Source: Nocardioides turkmenicus
GTDB taxonomy: Bacteria; Actinomycetota; Actinomycetes; Propionibacteriales; Nocardioidaceae
DNA: 64,000 nucleotides
Direction of reading: 5' to 3'
Assembly: GCF_011045035.1 (NCBI RefSeq)
Contig: NZ_JAALAA010000002.1
Coordinates: forward strand, 186,001 to 250,000
In this document: piece by piece, positions 16,907 to 27,703 of the stretch
Position numbering within the stretch: the first letter of the stretch is position 1
Layout of the letters: each line of letters starts with the position of its first letter
The notes under the pieces: generated by a model
Told to the model about the DNA's origin: nothing
Database searches by the model: none
The model's input: only the letters and a program-made list of their open reading frames with translations
Position numbers and translations under genes: made by a program

Positions 16907-18244
16907 ATGAACCTTCGTGCGCGCATCGACGCCGCCGCGATGACCCCCTACCAGTGGATGGTCGTCGCGCTCTGCGTCCTGTTGAACTGTCTGGACGGAT
17001 TCGACGTGATGGCGATGGCCTTCACGGCCTCGTCGCTGACCGAGGAGTTCGCGCTGAGCGGCTCGGAGCTCGGCGTGCTGCTCAGCGCCGGACTGGTCGG
17101 CATGGCCGTCGGCTCGCTGGCGCTGGCCCCGGTCGCCGACGTCATCGGCCGCCGCCCGCTCATCCTGATCAGCGTCGGACTGGCGACCCTCGGCATGCTG
17201 CTCTCCGCGGCCGCTCCGTCCGCCCTCCTGCTCGGCCTCGCTCGGGTGGTCACCGGGCTCGGCGTCGGCGGCATCCTGGCCAGCACCAACGTCATCGCGA
17301 GCGAGTACGCCTCGGCGCGCTGGCGCGGTCTGGCGATCGGCCTCTACACCGCCGGCTACGGCATCGGCGCCACCCTCGGCGGCGTGGCAGCGCGCGGCAT
17401 GCTCGCCGACCTCGGCTGGCGCAGCGTCTTCGTCGCCGGCGGCGTCGCGACCGGGATCGCGCTGGTGCTCCTGGTCGTGCTGCTGCCCGAGTCGGTCGAC
17501 TTCCTCGTCCAGCGCCGGCCGCGGCAGGCGGTCGAACGGATCAACCGGATCCTCGGGCGCCTCGGGCATCCGGCGGTCACCGCGGATGCCCTGGAGGCCA
17601 CCCCCCGGGTGACCGCCCGGCGCCGCAGCGGCAACCCCGGCATCCTGCTGGGCGCCGACCTGCGCCGCTCGACCCTGCTCGTCTGGGTGGCGTTCCTGGC
17701 GACGATGTTCGGCTTCTACTTCGTCAACAGCTGGACCCCGCAGCTGCTGGTGACCTCGGGCCTGTCGGAGGCGGACGCGGTCACCGCCGGCATGATGCTG
17801 GCCCTCGGCGGCACCGCCGGCTCGGTGCTCTACGGCCTCGTCGCCTCCCGCCTCGACAACCGCCTGGTGCTGATCGGCTTCACGGTGCTGTCGGCGCTGA
17901 CGATGGTCGTCTTCATCACCAGCACCGCCCTGCTCACCGTCGCGCTGATCATCGGCGTGGTCGTCGGTGCGCTCATCAACGGCTGCATCGCCGGCCTCTA
18001 CACGATCACTCCGGCCATCTACGGCACCGAGATCCGCAGCACCGGCATGGGCTGGGCGATCGGCATCGGCCGGATCGGAGCGATCCTGTCGCCGATGCTC
18101 GCCGGGCGCCTGCTCGACGCCTCGTGGACCCCGGTCAACCTGTACGTCGGCGCCGCCGCCGTCGTCGCGATCTCCGCCGTCGCGCTGCTCTTCCTGCGGA
18201 CCGGCGGGACGGCTCGGTCCGTCCCCGAGGTGGCGTCGGCCTGA
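16907..18244 (+). CDS. vanK: Aromatic acid:H+ symporter VanK (MFS)
   Basis: A 445-residue major facilitator with 12 membrane helices. The AAHS-family start motif LLNCLDGFDVMAMAF (helix 1, containing the DGFD motif essential in PcaK/BenK) is clear, and the loop 2–3 motif LAPVADVIGRRP is the MFS signature. It would import vanillate and related benzoates. It sits last in the van operon and is followed by a strong terminator. Confidence 0.88.
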   Translation: MNLRARIDAAAMTPYQWMVVALCVLLNCLDGFDVMAMAFTASSLTEEFALSGSELGVLLSAGLVGMAVGSLALAPVADVIGRRPLILISVGLATLGMLLSAAAPSALLLGLARVVTGLGVGGILASTNVIASEYASARWRGLAIGLYTAGYGIGATLGGVAARGMLADLGWRSVFVAGGVATGIALVLLVVLLPESVDFLVQRRPRQAVERINRILGRLGHPAVTADALEATPRVTARRRSGNPGILLGADLRRSTLLVWVAFLATMFGFYFVNSWTPQLLVTSGLSEADAVTAGMMLALGGTAGSVLYGLVASRLDNRLVLIGFTVLSALTMVVFITSTALLTVALIIGVVVGALINGCIAGLYTITPAIYGTEIRSTGMGWAIGIGRIGAILSPMLAGRLLDASWTPVNLYVGAAAVVAISAVALLFLRTGGTARSVPEVASA

Positions 18245-18258
18245 GGCTCTCCGGAATC

Positions 18259-18288
18259 GGCCCGTCCCGGCTGCAACCGGGACGGGCC
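18259..18288 (+). terminator. Rho-independent terminator of the van operon
   Basis: A perfect 12-bp stem, GGCCCGTCCCGG (18259–18270) with CCGGGACGGGCC (18277–18288), around a 6-nt loop, 14 bp after the vanK stop. No U-tract, as is usual in high-GC actinobacteria. Confidence 0.8.
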
Positions 18289-18347
18289 GTGGACCGTCTA
18301 GATCGGCGGAACGCCCGCTCGGGGCGTACGACGGACGAGGAGTCACC

Positions 18348-19019
18348 ATGGCCACATCCCGCACCCAGCTCCGTGCCGCGCTCGCGGCGACCGCCGTGGT
18401 CGGCCTGCTCGGGCTGACCGGGTGCGGGAGCGACCCGGCCCCGTCGGCCGAATCCCCCTCCGTTGCACCTTCGTCCTCGGCTCCGTCCGAGCCGCCGGCG
18501 ACCCCCACCCCGGCGCCGTCCGAGGTGCCGGTCTCCGCGACGCCGTCGCCGGCCGAGCCGACGCCGAAGCTCGACTGGGGCGGCCCGCTGGCGCCCGGGG
18601 CCTTCGGGAAGATCACGGCGGAGGGCAACGTACGCACCCTGGTCGAGCAGGGCTGGATGACCCGCGACACCGCGCGCGAGGAGATCTGCGAGGGCACGCA
18701 CTGGCGGTGGGTCGACGAGGTCGGCGACGGCGTCGACGTCATCTACGACCAGCAGGGCGAGATCGGGTCGTTCGGGATGAGCAAGCCCGTGCTCGAGACC
18801 GCCCAGGGCATCACCATCGGCGACACCCTCATGGTCCTCAAGGACGTCTACGGGACCGGCTCGCAGAAGACCAACGACTACGGCCAGACGACCTGGGTCG
18901 TCCAGGAGGGCGACCGCTGGATCGGCTTCCTGCTCTCCGGCAACTCCCGCGCCGCGAAGATCGAATTCATCGAGGTCTCGGTCGGGCGCGCGCCCGGCCT
19001 GCTCCGCGACGGCTGCTGA
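18348..19019 (+). CDS. Secreted lipoprotein of unknown function
   Basis: A 223-residue lipoprotein. A signal peptide ends in the lipobox LTGC (about residue 26). A Ser/Pro/Thr-rich linker follows (about 27–75), and then a compact domain with ITAEGNVRTL, MSKPVLETAQGITIGDTL and YGTGSQKT blocks that resemble beta-strand repeats seen in actinobacterial extracytoplasmic proteins. The start ATG 18348 has ACGAGGAG about 4–5 bp upstream. It stands alone between the van terminator and a convergent lipoprotein gene. No enzymatic motif was found, so the function is unassigned. Confidence 0.75.
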   Translation: MATSRTQLRAALAATAVVGLLGLTGCGSDPAPSAESPSVAPSSSAPSEPPATPTPAPSEVPVSATPSPAEPTPKLDWGGPLAPGAFGKITAEGNVRTLVEQGWMTRDTAREEICEGTHWRWVDEVGDGVDVIYDQQGEIGSFGMSKPVLETAQGITIGDTLMVLKDVYGTGSQKTNDYGQTTWVVQEGDRWIGFLLSGNSRAAKIEFIEVSVGRAPGLLRDGC

Positions 19020-19063
19020 GGTCTCGCGCTCGACGGACAGGTCGAGGGACGGGGCACGCCTCG

Positions 19064-19780
19064 CTAGACGAGATCCTCCTCGATCTCGAATATCCGCAAG
19101 GATCTGACCACCTGATCGGCGCCGGCCGAGGCACGATCAGCCGATCCCGACGCCACCGTGACGATGGCGGTCCTGTCTTCGTATCGCGAGTAGATGTCCA
19201 GGATGACGCCGTGCCGGAACCTCCCGGCATGCTTGACCCGGAACGGGATCCTGAGCACGGAGAGCTCGTTGCCGCGTACCGACTCGATCCTGCGCCGATC
19301 CACCTCAGCGCCCGAACTGGTGATGTAGGGCAGGATCTCTTCGACCGTTCCCAGCCGCCCTTTCTGGCCAGCACCACTGATGCTGTCAACGAGGCCACCC
19401 GCGGAGGGCTCGTTCGAGATCGCGATGCTCTCGAGTCGGGTCAGCATGCCGAGGACCGCCTTCGGCGCGACGCCCAACCTCTCGGCGGCTTTTCTGACCG
19501 ATGGCTCCGACGGATCGGTCGCGGTCGCCGAATCCAGGACCAGCCACTTCTCGGGAACGTCGTACGCGACGCCGAACTCCTCGAGTGCGATCACCTGCAT
19601 CTCGGGAGTCATCGGGTCCAGTTCGTCGGCCTCCTTCGTCGGAGCCCATGACTGCGACTCCGCGGGTTGCTTGGCCTCATCATCTTGACCTGGCAACGCG
19701 GCGCATCCCGTCACCGAGGCCGCCACGGCCACCGCCAACGGGAGGGACACACGCAGCGCCAATCGCCGGCGGGAGGCCAT
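19064..19780 (-). CDS. Lipoprotein of unknown function
   Basis: A 238-residue protein with an N-terminal signal and lipobox VTGC (about residues 22–25), a short acidic linker and a domain beginning near residue 60 that resembles the photosystem II PsbP-like/LpqN family of mycolata lipoproteins (FGVAYDVPEKWLVLD, then a beta-rich end with IVTVAS). This fold assignment is tentative. The start is ATG 19780. It is divergent from sodC and convergent with the previous lipoprotein gene. Confidence 0.72.
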   Translation of the reverse strand: MASRRRLALRVSLPLAVAVAASVTGCAALPGQDDEAKQPAESQSWAPTKEADELDPMTPEMQVIALEEFGVAYDVPEKWLVLDSATATDPSEPSVRKAAERLGVAPKAVLGMLTRLESIAISNEPSAGGLVDSISGAGQKGRLGTVEEILPYITSSGAEVDRRRIESVRGNELSVLRIPFRVKHAGRFRHGVILDIYSRYEDRTAIVTVASGSADRASAGADQVVRSLRIFEIEEDLV

Positions 19781-19941
19781 CACGACCTCAACATTGCCAC
19801 GGCACGGACCCGATGTCGCGGTCCCCACCGATTCTTCGTCGGCGCACGTCACGGCATCCTGCCCGCTACCGACGCGCCGGATGACACCGAGTTGCCAGTA
19901 CGGTGGGGGGTGACCGGATCCCGTTCTCGTGGAGGTATCCC

Positions 19942-20526
19942 ATGTCCCGTCGCGCCACCGCCGCCGCACTCGCTGCGTGCGGCCTGCTGACCCTCGCCGC
20001 CTGCGGGGTGGGAGCAGACACCCCGGACGACCGCAACGAGGTGAGCGCGAAGCTCACCGATCCCGACGGGAAGAAGGTCGGGACCGTCGAGATCGAGGAG
20101 GACGACGGCTCCACCCAGGTCAGCGTCCGGGTGAGCGGCCTGCCGGCCGGCTACCACGGCTTCCACGTGCACACGACCGGCAAGTGCGAGGCCGACAGCG
20201 CGGCGCCGGACGACCCGTCGAAGACCGGAGACTTCCTCTCCGCGGGCGGCCACCTCAACCCCGACGACAGCCCCCACGGCGAGCACCTCGGCGACCTGCC
20301 GGCGCTCCTCGTGAACGAAGACGGCACCGCCAGCCTGGAGTTCACCGGCCCGTTCACGCTCGAGGACCTGCGGGACGCGGACGGCAGCGCGGTCATGATC
20401 CACGCCGGCCCGGACAACTACGCCAACGTGCCCGAGCGCTACGCCCCCGAAGGCCCGGACGAGGACACCACCAAGACCGGCGACGCCGGCGACCGGATCG
20501 CCTGCGCCGTGATCGAGGCCGGCTGA
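19942..20526 (+). CDS. sodC: Copper/zinc superoxide dismutase family lipoprotein
   Basis: A 194-residue protein with the lipobox LAAC near residue 16, so it is anchored outside the membrane. The SOD fold shows the copper ligands GFHVHTTGKC, the disulfide and zinc-loop region with GGHLNP and SPHGEHLGDLP, and the C-terminal IACAVIE. It converts superoxide to peroxide and oxygen at the cell surface. Ribosome site GGAGG lies 6–7 bp before ATG 19942. It is a single gene, transcribed before the methyltransferase. Confidence 0.88.
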   Translation: MSRRATAAALAACGLLTLAACGVGADTPDDRNEVSAKLTDPDGKKVGTVEIEEDDGSTQVSVRVSGLPAGYHGFHVHTTGKCEADSAAPDDPSKTGDFLSAGGHLNPDDSPHGEHLGDLPALLVNEDGTASLEFTGPFTLEDLRDADGSAVMIHAGPDNYANVPERYAPEGPDEDTTKTGDAGDRIACAVIEAG

Positions 20527-20622
20527 GCCACCTCGCCGACCACGGCTCTTCGGCGGCGAAGGGGTAGAACTGGGGTACGCACTCCAGACGCCTGCTGGAG
20601 GCTTCCCAGGAGGTGACCGGTC

Positions 20623-21345
20623 GTGCCGGATGGAGAGATGCTCGAGCTCGCGCCCCAGCAGGTGCGTGAGATGTTCACGCGAGTGGCGCCGAGGTACGAG
20701 CTCGGCAACACCCTGCTGACCGGCGGCATGGACCGCCGCTGGCGCAAGCTGATCCAGCGGCTCGCGGCTTTCGGCCCCGACGAGCACCTGCTGGACCTCG
20801 CGACCGGGACCGGCCAGCTCGCCTTCGACGCGCGCCGCCGCCAGCCGACCGCCAGGATCGTCGCCGCCGACCTGACCCCGGAGATGCTCGACGTCGCCCG
20901 TCGGCAGCCTGGGGCGGAGACCATCGAGTGGTTGGAGATGGACGCCCACTCCCTGCCGTTCGACGACGACGCCTTCGACGTGATCACCCACGGCTACCTG
21001 CTCCGCTACCTCGTCGACGACCTCGACACGGCCCTCCGGGAACAGTGGCGCGTGCTCAAGCCGGGCGGCCGCCTGGTCGCCCTCGAGACCGGTCCCGGGC
21101 GTGAGGGTCCGCTCGGCTCGCTGGCGCGGGCCGTCGGTGGCCGCTGGCCCCGGATCGTCGGCCGCCTCATCGGGAGCGACCCGGGCGACTACGGCTTCCT
21201 GCAGGAGTCGACGTTGGCCTTCCTCCGCCCGGCGCCGCTCGCCGCAGCCCTGGAGCGAGCCGGTTTCACCGACGTACGTCATCACGGATTCCTGCAGGGC
21301 ATGGTGTGCGTCCACTCCGCCGTGAAGCCCGACCCGAACAAATAG
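20623..21345 (+). CDS. Class I AdoMet methyltransferase, UbiE/MenG-like
   Basis: A 240-residue methyltransferase with motif I LLDLATGTGQLAF, acidic DLTPEMLDVARRQPG and the post-motif region ITHGYLLRYLVD. The start VREMFTRVAPRYELGN is like UbiE/MenG (MFdxIAxrYD), but the substrate strand has HGYLLRYL instead of FGLRNV, so it is a divergent member and quinone methylation is not certain. GTG 20623 follows a near-perfect anti-16S match, AGGAGGTGA (20608–20616). It is followed by a cytidine-deaminase-like gene after 35 bp. Confidence 0.75.
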   Translation: MPDGEMLELAPQQVREMFTRVAPRYELGNTLLTGGMDRRWRKLIQRLAAFGPDEHLLDLATGTGQLAFDARRRQPTARIVAADLTPEMLDVARRQPGAETIEWLEMDAHSLPFDDDAFDVITHGYLLRYLVDDLDTALREQWRVLKPGGRLVALETGPGREGPLGSLARAVGGRWPRIVGRLIGSDPGDYGFLQESTLAFLRPAPLAAALERAGFTDVRHHGFLQGMVCVHSAVKPDPNK

Positions 21346-21380
21346 ATCGACGTGCGCGACGGTTGGGCCAGACTGGGACG

Positions 21381-21869
21381 GTGACCACCGATCTCACCGC
21401 GACCGACATGACCCATCTGCGCCGCTGCCTGGAGCTGGCGGCCGAGGCGCTGAAGGACGGGGACGGACCGTTCGGGTCGGTGCTCGCCGACCGCGACGGC
21501 AACGCGCTCCAGGAGGACCGCAACCGGGAGACGTCGACGGGCGACCCGACCGCGCACCCCGAGTTCGCGCTCGCGCGCTGGGCGGGGGTCCACCTCGACC
21601 CGGAGACCCGAGCCGGGGCGACGATCTACACCTCGGGCGAACACTGCCCGATGTGCTCGGCGGCGCAGGGATGGTCGGGCGTCGGTCGGGTCGTCTACAT
21701 CGCCTCCTCCGCTCAGCTGACCGAGTGGCGGGCGGGCTGGGGCGCGGACGAGTCGCCGGTCCGGGCGCTGCCGATCCAGGAGGTCGCTCCGGCCATCGAG
21801 GTCGTCGGGCCGGTTTCCGAGCTGGTCGACGAGATCCGTACGCTCCACCGGACCGCCGCGGGCGCGTGA
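21381..21869 (+). CDS. Nucleoside deaminase (CMP/dCMP-type zinc enzyme)
   Basis: A 162-residue zinc deaminase. The HPE motif at His59–Pro60–Glu61 (zinc ligand and proton shuttle) replaces the more common HAE, and CPMC at 89–92 supplies the two Cys ligands. It resembles guanine deaminase or TadA-like proteins of the CMP/dCMP deaminase fold, acting on a base or nucleoside. GTG 21381 is the most likely start; ATG 21408 is an alternative. The substrate cannot be decided. Confidence 0.8.
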   Translation: MTTDLTATDMTHLRRCLELAAEALKDGDGPFGSVLADRDGNALQEDRNRETSTGDPTAHPEFALARWAGVHLDPETRAGATIYTSGEHCPMCSAAQGWSGVGRVVYIASSAQLTEWRAGWGADESPVRALPIQEVAPAIEVVGPVSELVDEIRTLHRTAAGA

Positions 21870-21900
21870 CCCTGTCAGTCGCGGCCTGACCGGGCCGCGT

Positions 21901-22310
21901 CAGGCCGCGAACGCGTCGATGTCGTCGGCGATACATCTGCCCGGCGGGGCCGATCGCCCAGCCGAGGTCGTAGCGCAGCGGGTCCTCCCCCCTCGTCCTG
22001 ACCGTACGCACCACCTCGAGCAGTCGCGGACGGGCGAGCAGTCGCTCGCCGACCGTCAGCAGGTCCGAGGCGGTCGCGCACAGCCCACCGCTCGGCCGCC
22101 GTCCACGCGGGTAGGCGGGTGCGGGCAGAACCCGGCCGCTCTCGACCCCCGGGAGCAGGTCGGCGGGCACCTCGAACGAGGTGCGTGCCAGGCCCCACGG
22201 CCGCAGCAGCAGCTCGTCGAAGGCAGCCTCGTAAGTGCTGCCGGTCAGCCCGGCGAGCAGCGCCCTCGCAAGTGTGGCAGGGCGGTGCGATCCGGTCCCC
22301 GCGTACACAT
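21901..22310 (-). pseudogene. Decayed beta-lactamase-family serine hydrolase fragment
   Basis: On the minus strand the region reads as the middle of a serine-hydrolase domain: LARALLAGLTGSTYEAAFDE, LLRPWGLARTSF and GRRPSGGLCATASDLLTVG. The N-terminal half with SxxK is missing. The frame changes near 21930: the extended frame runs on into an unrelated sequence, while a neighbouring frame gives a proper end, DDIDAFAA, followed by a stop at 21901–21903. No start codon or ribosome site is in place. It fills the gap between the deaminase and PucR genes. Confidence 0.7.
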
Positions 22311-22324
22311 GGCACAGTGACCGA

Positions 22325-23878
22325 ATGATCACCGCAGCAGACCTGGCGCAGGCGGTTGCTCCTGCTTTCGCCGAGCTGTCCCAAGCCGGAGAGACCCGCC
22401 CCGTGCTCGCCGTGGAGCTCGTCGAGGCCGACGGGCCGATCCAGGTCGAGCGCGGAGACGTGGTCCTCGCGGTGGGCGTACGTTCGCTGGACGACGCCCT
22501 CCAGATCATCGACGAGGCCCGGGACGCGGCCGCGCTCGTGCTCCGACGCGCGTGGGCCGACCAGGACGAGGTGCGCGCCCGCTGCGCGGACCGGGGGCTG
22601 CCGTTGCTGGCGATCCCGGACGAGTCGCCGTGGTCGCCGGTGATGGCGCTGTTCCGGAAGGTCCTCGAGGCCGCGCAGACCGGGCGGAGCCACGAGCCGG
22701 CCGACGACCTCTACTCCGACCTGTTCGACATGGCCGACAAGATCGGTGCGCTGCTCGAGGCGCCGGTCACGATCGAGGACGCCGCCTCGCGGGTGCTCGC
22801 GTACTCCACCGGCCAGGAGGACGTCGACCAGGCCCGGATGTCGACCATCGTGGGCCGCCGGGTGCCACGCGAGGTGCGCAACCACTTCCGCTCCGTCGGT
22901 GTCTTCCGGCACCTGGCCCGCTCCGACGATCCGCTCTTCGTGCCCGCGGCGAGCCCGAGCACGCGGCCGCGCTACGTCATCCCGGTGCGCGCCGGCGGTG
23001 AATGGCTCGGGTCGATCTGGGCCGTCGTCGACGAGCCGCCCGTGCTGCCGAGGTCCGGCGAGCTGCGGGCCGCTGTCGACGTGATCGCGCTCTACCTGCT
23101 GCGCCTGCGTGCCCACACCGAGCTGCACCGTCAGACGCAGCTCGACCATGTCCGCACCGCGCTGCGCGGCGACACGACGGACCGGCCCGACTGGCTCGGC
23201 CCGGAACCGTGGCGGGTGGCGGCGCTCGTCGGCCCGGAGGGTCTGGGCATCGAGGCTCGCGCCGACCTGTGGGTGATCCTGGCTCGCCGGCTCGGCTGGC
23301 GTCAGCCGGTCGTGGTGGACCTCGACGGACTCCTGTACGTCGTGCTGTCCGAGTCGTCCGGCCCGGGCTCGACCGGCCCAGGATCGACCGACTGGTTCAC
23401 CGACCTCGTCCGTGCGGAGTCGCGACACAGCCCCACGGTCGGGCTACGGCTCGGCTCTGCGGTGGAGACGCTCGCCGAGCTGCCCCGGTCCCGGACCGAG
23501 GCCGCCGAGCTGTCCACCGTCGACCTCCCCGGCCACCGTCACGCGGTCGCCTCGGTCGAGGACTGCTGGCCGGAGCTGGTGCTCGGCCGCGCCCTGGCCG
23601 GCATGGCGCGGATGCCGCTGGTCTCGCCTGTCGCTCGGCTCACCGTGCCCGGCGCCGACGCGACCCTGCTGGCCACCCTCGAGGCCGTCGTCGACCACTG
23701 GGGCGAAGTCGGCAGGGCAGCACGGGTGCTGGGGGTGCACCCCAACACCGTGCGCTACCGGCTGGCGAGGCTGGCCGAAGCCTGCCCGCTCGACCTCGAC
23801 GACCCGGCCCAGCGTCTGGCCGTACGCCTCGAGCTGGCGCGCGCTCGCGCGGACGCGGCGAACGCGGCGAACGCCTGA
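22325..23878 (+). CDS. PucR-family transcriptional regulator
   Basis: A 517-residue regulator. The N-terminal PucR-like domain (about 1–150, DVVLAVGVRSLDDALQIID) is followed by a GAF-like central region (about 150–270) and the C-terminal HTH_30 (RAARVLGVHPNTVRYRLARL at about 470–490). Family members activate purine and amine catabolism genes. The start is ATG 22325. The stop is 10 bp from the convergent D-amino acid dehydrogenase-like gene, which it may control. The ligand is unknown. Confidence 0.88.
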   Translation: MITAADLAQAVAPAFAELSQAGETRPVLAVELVEADGPIQVERGDVVLAVGVRSLDDALQIIDEARDAAALVLRRAWADQDEVRARCADRGLPLLAIPDESPWSPVMALFRKVLEAAQTGRSHEPADDLYSDLFDMADKIGALLEAPVTIEDAASRVLAYSTGQEDVDQARMSTIVGRRVPREVRNHFRSVGVFRHLARSDDPLFVPAASPSTRPRYVIPVRAGGEWLGSIWAVVDEPPVLPRSGELRAAVDVIALYLLRLRAHTELHRQTQLDHVRTALRGDTTDRPDWLGPEPWRVAALVGPEGLGIEARADLWVILARRLGWRQPVVVDLDGLLYVVLSESSGPGSTGPGSTDWFTDLVRAESRHSPTVGLRLGSAVETLAELPRSRTEAAELSTVDLPGHRHAVASVEDCWPELVLGRALAGMARMPLVSPVARLTVPGADATLLATLEAVVDHWGEVGRAARVLGVHPNTVRYRLARLAEACPLDLDDPAQRLAVRLELARARADAANAANA

Positions 23879-23888
23879 CCGGTCGGCC

Positions 23889-25130
23889 TCACCGCAGCGG
23901 GTCGACCGGGCGCAGCTGCTCGGGACGTACGCCGGTGACGATCTGCTCCGCGAGCAGCCGGCCGGTGACGGGACCGAGCGTGATGCCCCACATGCCGTGG
24001 CCGCCGGCGACGAAGACCCGCGGGTCGCGGGTGGCGCCGACGAGCGGGAGCCCGTCGGACGTACACGGCCTGGCGCCGACCCACTCGTCCTCGCGCTGAT
24101 CGAGATGGACGCCCTTGAGCAGCGTCCTGGCCTCGGTCACCAAGGCCTGGATCCGTCGGTGATCCATCGGCGCGTCGACGTCGCGGAACTCCATCATCCC
24201 CGCGATCCGCAGCCTGTCGCCGACCGGCGTGCAGGCCACCCGCTGGGTCGGGAAGTAGACCGGGCCCCGCGGCTGGTCGTCGACCTTGACGGTGAACGAG
24301 TATCCCCGGCCGGCCTGCACGATGCGCCGGACCCCGAAGTCGCGCGCGAGCCGGTTCAGACGGGCCCCGGTGGACAGCACGGCGGCGTCGTAGTGCTCGC
24401 CGGCGACGACGACGCCCGAGCCCGAGGAGACCACGTCCGCCGCGTCGTGACCCGCCAAGATCCGGCCGCCCCGCGCGCGCACGGAGGCGGCGACGGACTC
24501 CACGTACGCGGCGGGGTCGATGAAGCGCTGGTCGCGGATCCGGATCGCGGTGGCGATGCCGTCGGCGAGCGCGGGCTCGTCGGCACGGGCGGTGTCACCG
24601 TCGACGAGGTCGAAGTTGATCTCCTGCCCGCTGGACCGGATGTGCTCGAACTCCTGGAGCAGCGCCTTGCTGTCCTCGGTGGTCCGGAACGCGGCGGTGA
24701 AGGGCTCGGCGAGCTTCGTCCTGGCCTCCACGCCGCCGCGCTCGAGGTCGTCGAAGGCCGCGAGCGCCCCGTTGTTGAGCGGGATCAGCGCTGCCATCGC
24801 GCGCTGCCACCGCGGGTGGGTGCAGTTGCGGCCGAACTGCGCGAGGAAGCGGAGCAGACGCGGGTTGGCGGTCGGGGGGATGTACACCGGCGAGGAAGGG
24901 CTGAGCACGGCCCGGAAGCCATAGGCCAGCACCGATGGCTCCGGCAGGGGCACCGCCATGCTGGGCGTCAACCAGCCCGCGTTGCCCCAGCTGGATCCGG
25001 CCGCGACGTCGTCGCGGTCGAGGACCGTGACCTCGACGCCGGCCTCTTGGAGGAACCATGCCGTGGACAGCCCGACCATGCCTGCGCCGACCACGACGAC
25101 CCGCTCGGGACGTGAGTGCCTGGAGTTCAT
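23889..25130 (-). CDS. FAD-dependent D-amino acid dehydrogenase-like oxidoreductase
   Basis: A 413-residue flavoprotein of the DAO/DadA family. It shows the N-terminal dinucleotide fold VVVVGAGMVGLSTAWFL with its acidic strand end VTVLDRDDVAAGSSWGNAGW, substrate-domain strands in the middle and the C-terminal FAD loop GGHGMWGITLGPVTG. It oxidises a D-amino acid or a similar amine to an imino acid. The start is uncertain: ATG 25130 is chosen, while ATG 25172 would add 14 residues. It is convergent with the PucR gene and transcribed away from the TetR regulator. The exact substrate cannot be called. Confidence 0.85.
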   Translation of the reverse strand: MNSRHSRPERVVVVGAGMVGLSTAWFLQEAGVEVTVLDRDDVAAGSSWGNAGWLTPSMAVPLPEPSVLAYGFRAVLSPSSPVYIPPTANPRLLRFLAQFGRNCTHPRWQRAMAALIPLNNGALAAFDDLERGGVEARTKLAEPFTAAFRTTEDSKALLQEFEHIRSSGQEINFDLVDGDTARADEPALADGIATAIRIRDQRFIDPAAYVESVAASVRARGGRILAGHDAADVVSSGSGVVVAGEHYDAAVLSTGARLNRLARDFGVRRIVQAGRGYSFTVKVDDQPRGPVYFPTQRVACTPVGDRLRIAGMMEFRDVDAPMDHRRIQALVTEARTLLKGVHLDQREDEWVGARPCTSDGLPLVGATRDPRVFVAGGHGMWGITLGPVTGRLLAEQIVTGVRPEQLRPVDPLR

Positions 25131-25229
25131 GGCTCCATCGTCGGCCGCCCCTCCCGTCGGCTCGTTGACCATCGGCCACAAGTTCGGCCCGGGCGTCTGT
25201 GCTCTCGGCACAACGTGTTACCCGAAGCA

Positions 25230-25276
25230 CACTATTCTTGCATTGACTGCAACTTGCACTGACTGCAAGAATAGTG
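25230..25276. promoter_or_regulatory. Large palindromic operator with two nested TetR-type sites
   Basis: CACTATTCTTGCA (25230–25242) and TGCAAGAATAGTG (25264–25276) form a perfect 13-bp inverted repeat. Inside are two overlapping 15–17-bp palindromes with the same layout, TTGCA–N5–TGCAA, centred at 25245 and 25261, 16 bp apart. They sit directly upstream of the TetR gene. TTGACT at 25243–25248 may be a –35, so bound protein would cover the promoter. Confidence 0.75.
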
Positions 25277-25278
25277 CC

Positions 25279-25884
25279 GTGCCCACCTCCACCCCGCCTC
25301 CGAACGCTCGCGAGCGTCAGAAGCGGGAGCGTCGGCTGGCGCTGATCGAGGCCGCTCAGCGACTGGTCGGCGAGCGTGGGCTCGATGACGTCACCGTCGA
25401 GGAGATCAGCTCGGCGGCGGGGTTGTCGACGCGTACGTTCTTCAACTACTTCGACTCCAAGGACGACGCGGTTCTCGGCATCCAGGAGATCGACCTGGAC
25501 GCCGAGGTTCGCGCGCGGTTCGTCTCCGGCGGGCCGTCGGGACGGATGATGACCGACCTGGAGGCGCTGGTGGCGGGCTTCCTCAGGAATGCCGCCCCCA
25601 ACATCGAGCAGGGCGAGCGGGCGATGCGGCTGATGATGTCCGAACCCCGCCTCGTGCAGCGTCACATCGCCTGGCACCAGCGCGTCGTCGGCGAGCTCGA
25701 GGCGCTGCTCTCCGAACGCCGCGAGGCCCGGCCCTCCCCGGTCGACGACGACACCATCGGGATGGTCGCCGGGCTGCTGATGCGGTCGAGCGCGCTCGCC
25801 TGGGCGCGGTCGGGCTACGAGGGCGATGCGGCGGCGCATCTGCCCGAGGCCGTCGCCCAGCTCCGTCTGCTCCTCGACGACTAG
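25279..25884 (+). CDS. TetR-family regulator of the adjacent efflux gene
   Basis: A 201-residue repressor. The HTH is ERRLALIEAAQRLVGERG to STRTFFNYFDSKDDAV, with the recognition helix SAAGLSTRTFFNYF. The GTG start at 25279 lies only 2 bp after the palindromic operator, which also overlaps the likely promoter, so the mRNA is probably leaderless and self-repressed. The MDR transporter gene follows 103 bp downstream in the same direction, and the regulator probably controls both. The ligand is unknown. Confidence 0.85.
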   Translation: MPTSTPPPNARERQKRERRLALIEAAQRLVGERGLDDVTVEEISSAAGLSTRTFFNYFDSKDDAVLGIQEIDLDAEVRARFVSGGPSGRMMTDLEALVAGFLRNAAPNIEQGERAMRLMMSEPRLVQRHIAWHQRVVGELEALLSERREARPSPVDDDTIGMVAGLLMRSSALAWARSGYEGDAAAHLPEAVAQLRLLLDD

Positions 25885-25975
25885 AACGACCAGCCGCAAC
25901 CTCTCGGGATTCTCACGTCACACGGCACCCGTGTGTCCTCACCTCTTCGACACCTGCCTGAAACCACCTGCCTGA

Positions 25976-27580
<1,605 letters not shown>

Positions 27581-27599
27581 CCGCGACGGCGACGAAGGA

Positions 27600-27629
27600 C
27601 CCTGGCCAGCAGGTTTCTGCTGGCCAGGG
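27600..27629 (+). terminator. Strong terminator after MFS gene
   Basis: CCCTGGCCAGCAG (27600–27612) pairs perfectly with CTGCTGGCCAGGG (27617–27629) around GTTT, followed by CCCTTTCTC. Confidence 0.88.
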
Positions 27630-27703
27630 CCCTTTCTCGTACGCCCCGGGCAGCCGTCGAAAACACCGTGGCTCGCCCGCCGGGTCGGCGCTAGTGTCTC
27701 GCC

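Noticed and set aside
16730..18742. 670-codon minus-strand frame opposite vanB/vanK
   Set aside because: Shadow with repetitive Gly/Asp/Arg composition; vanB and vanK are clear.
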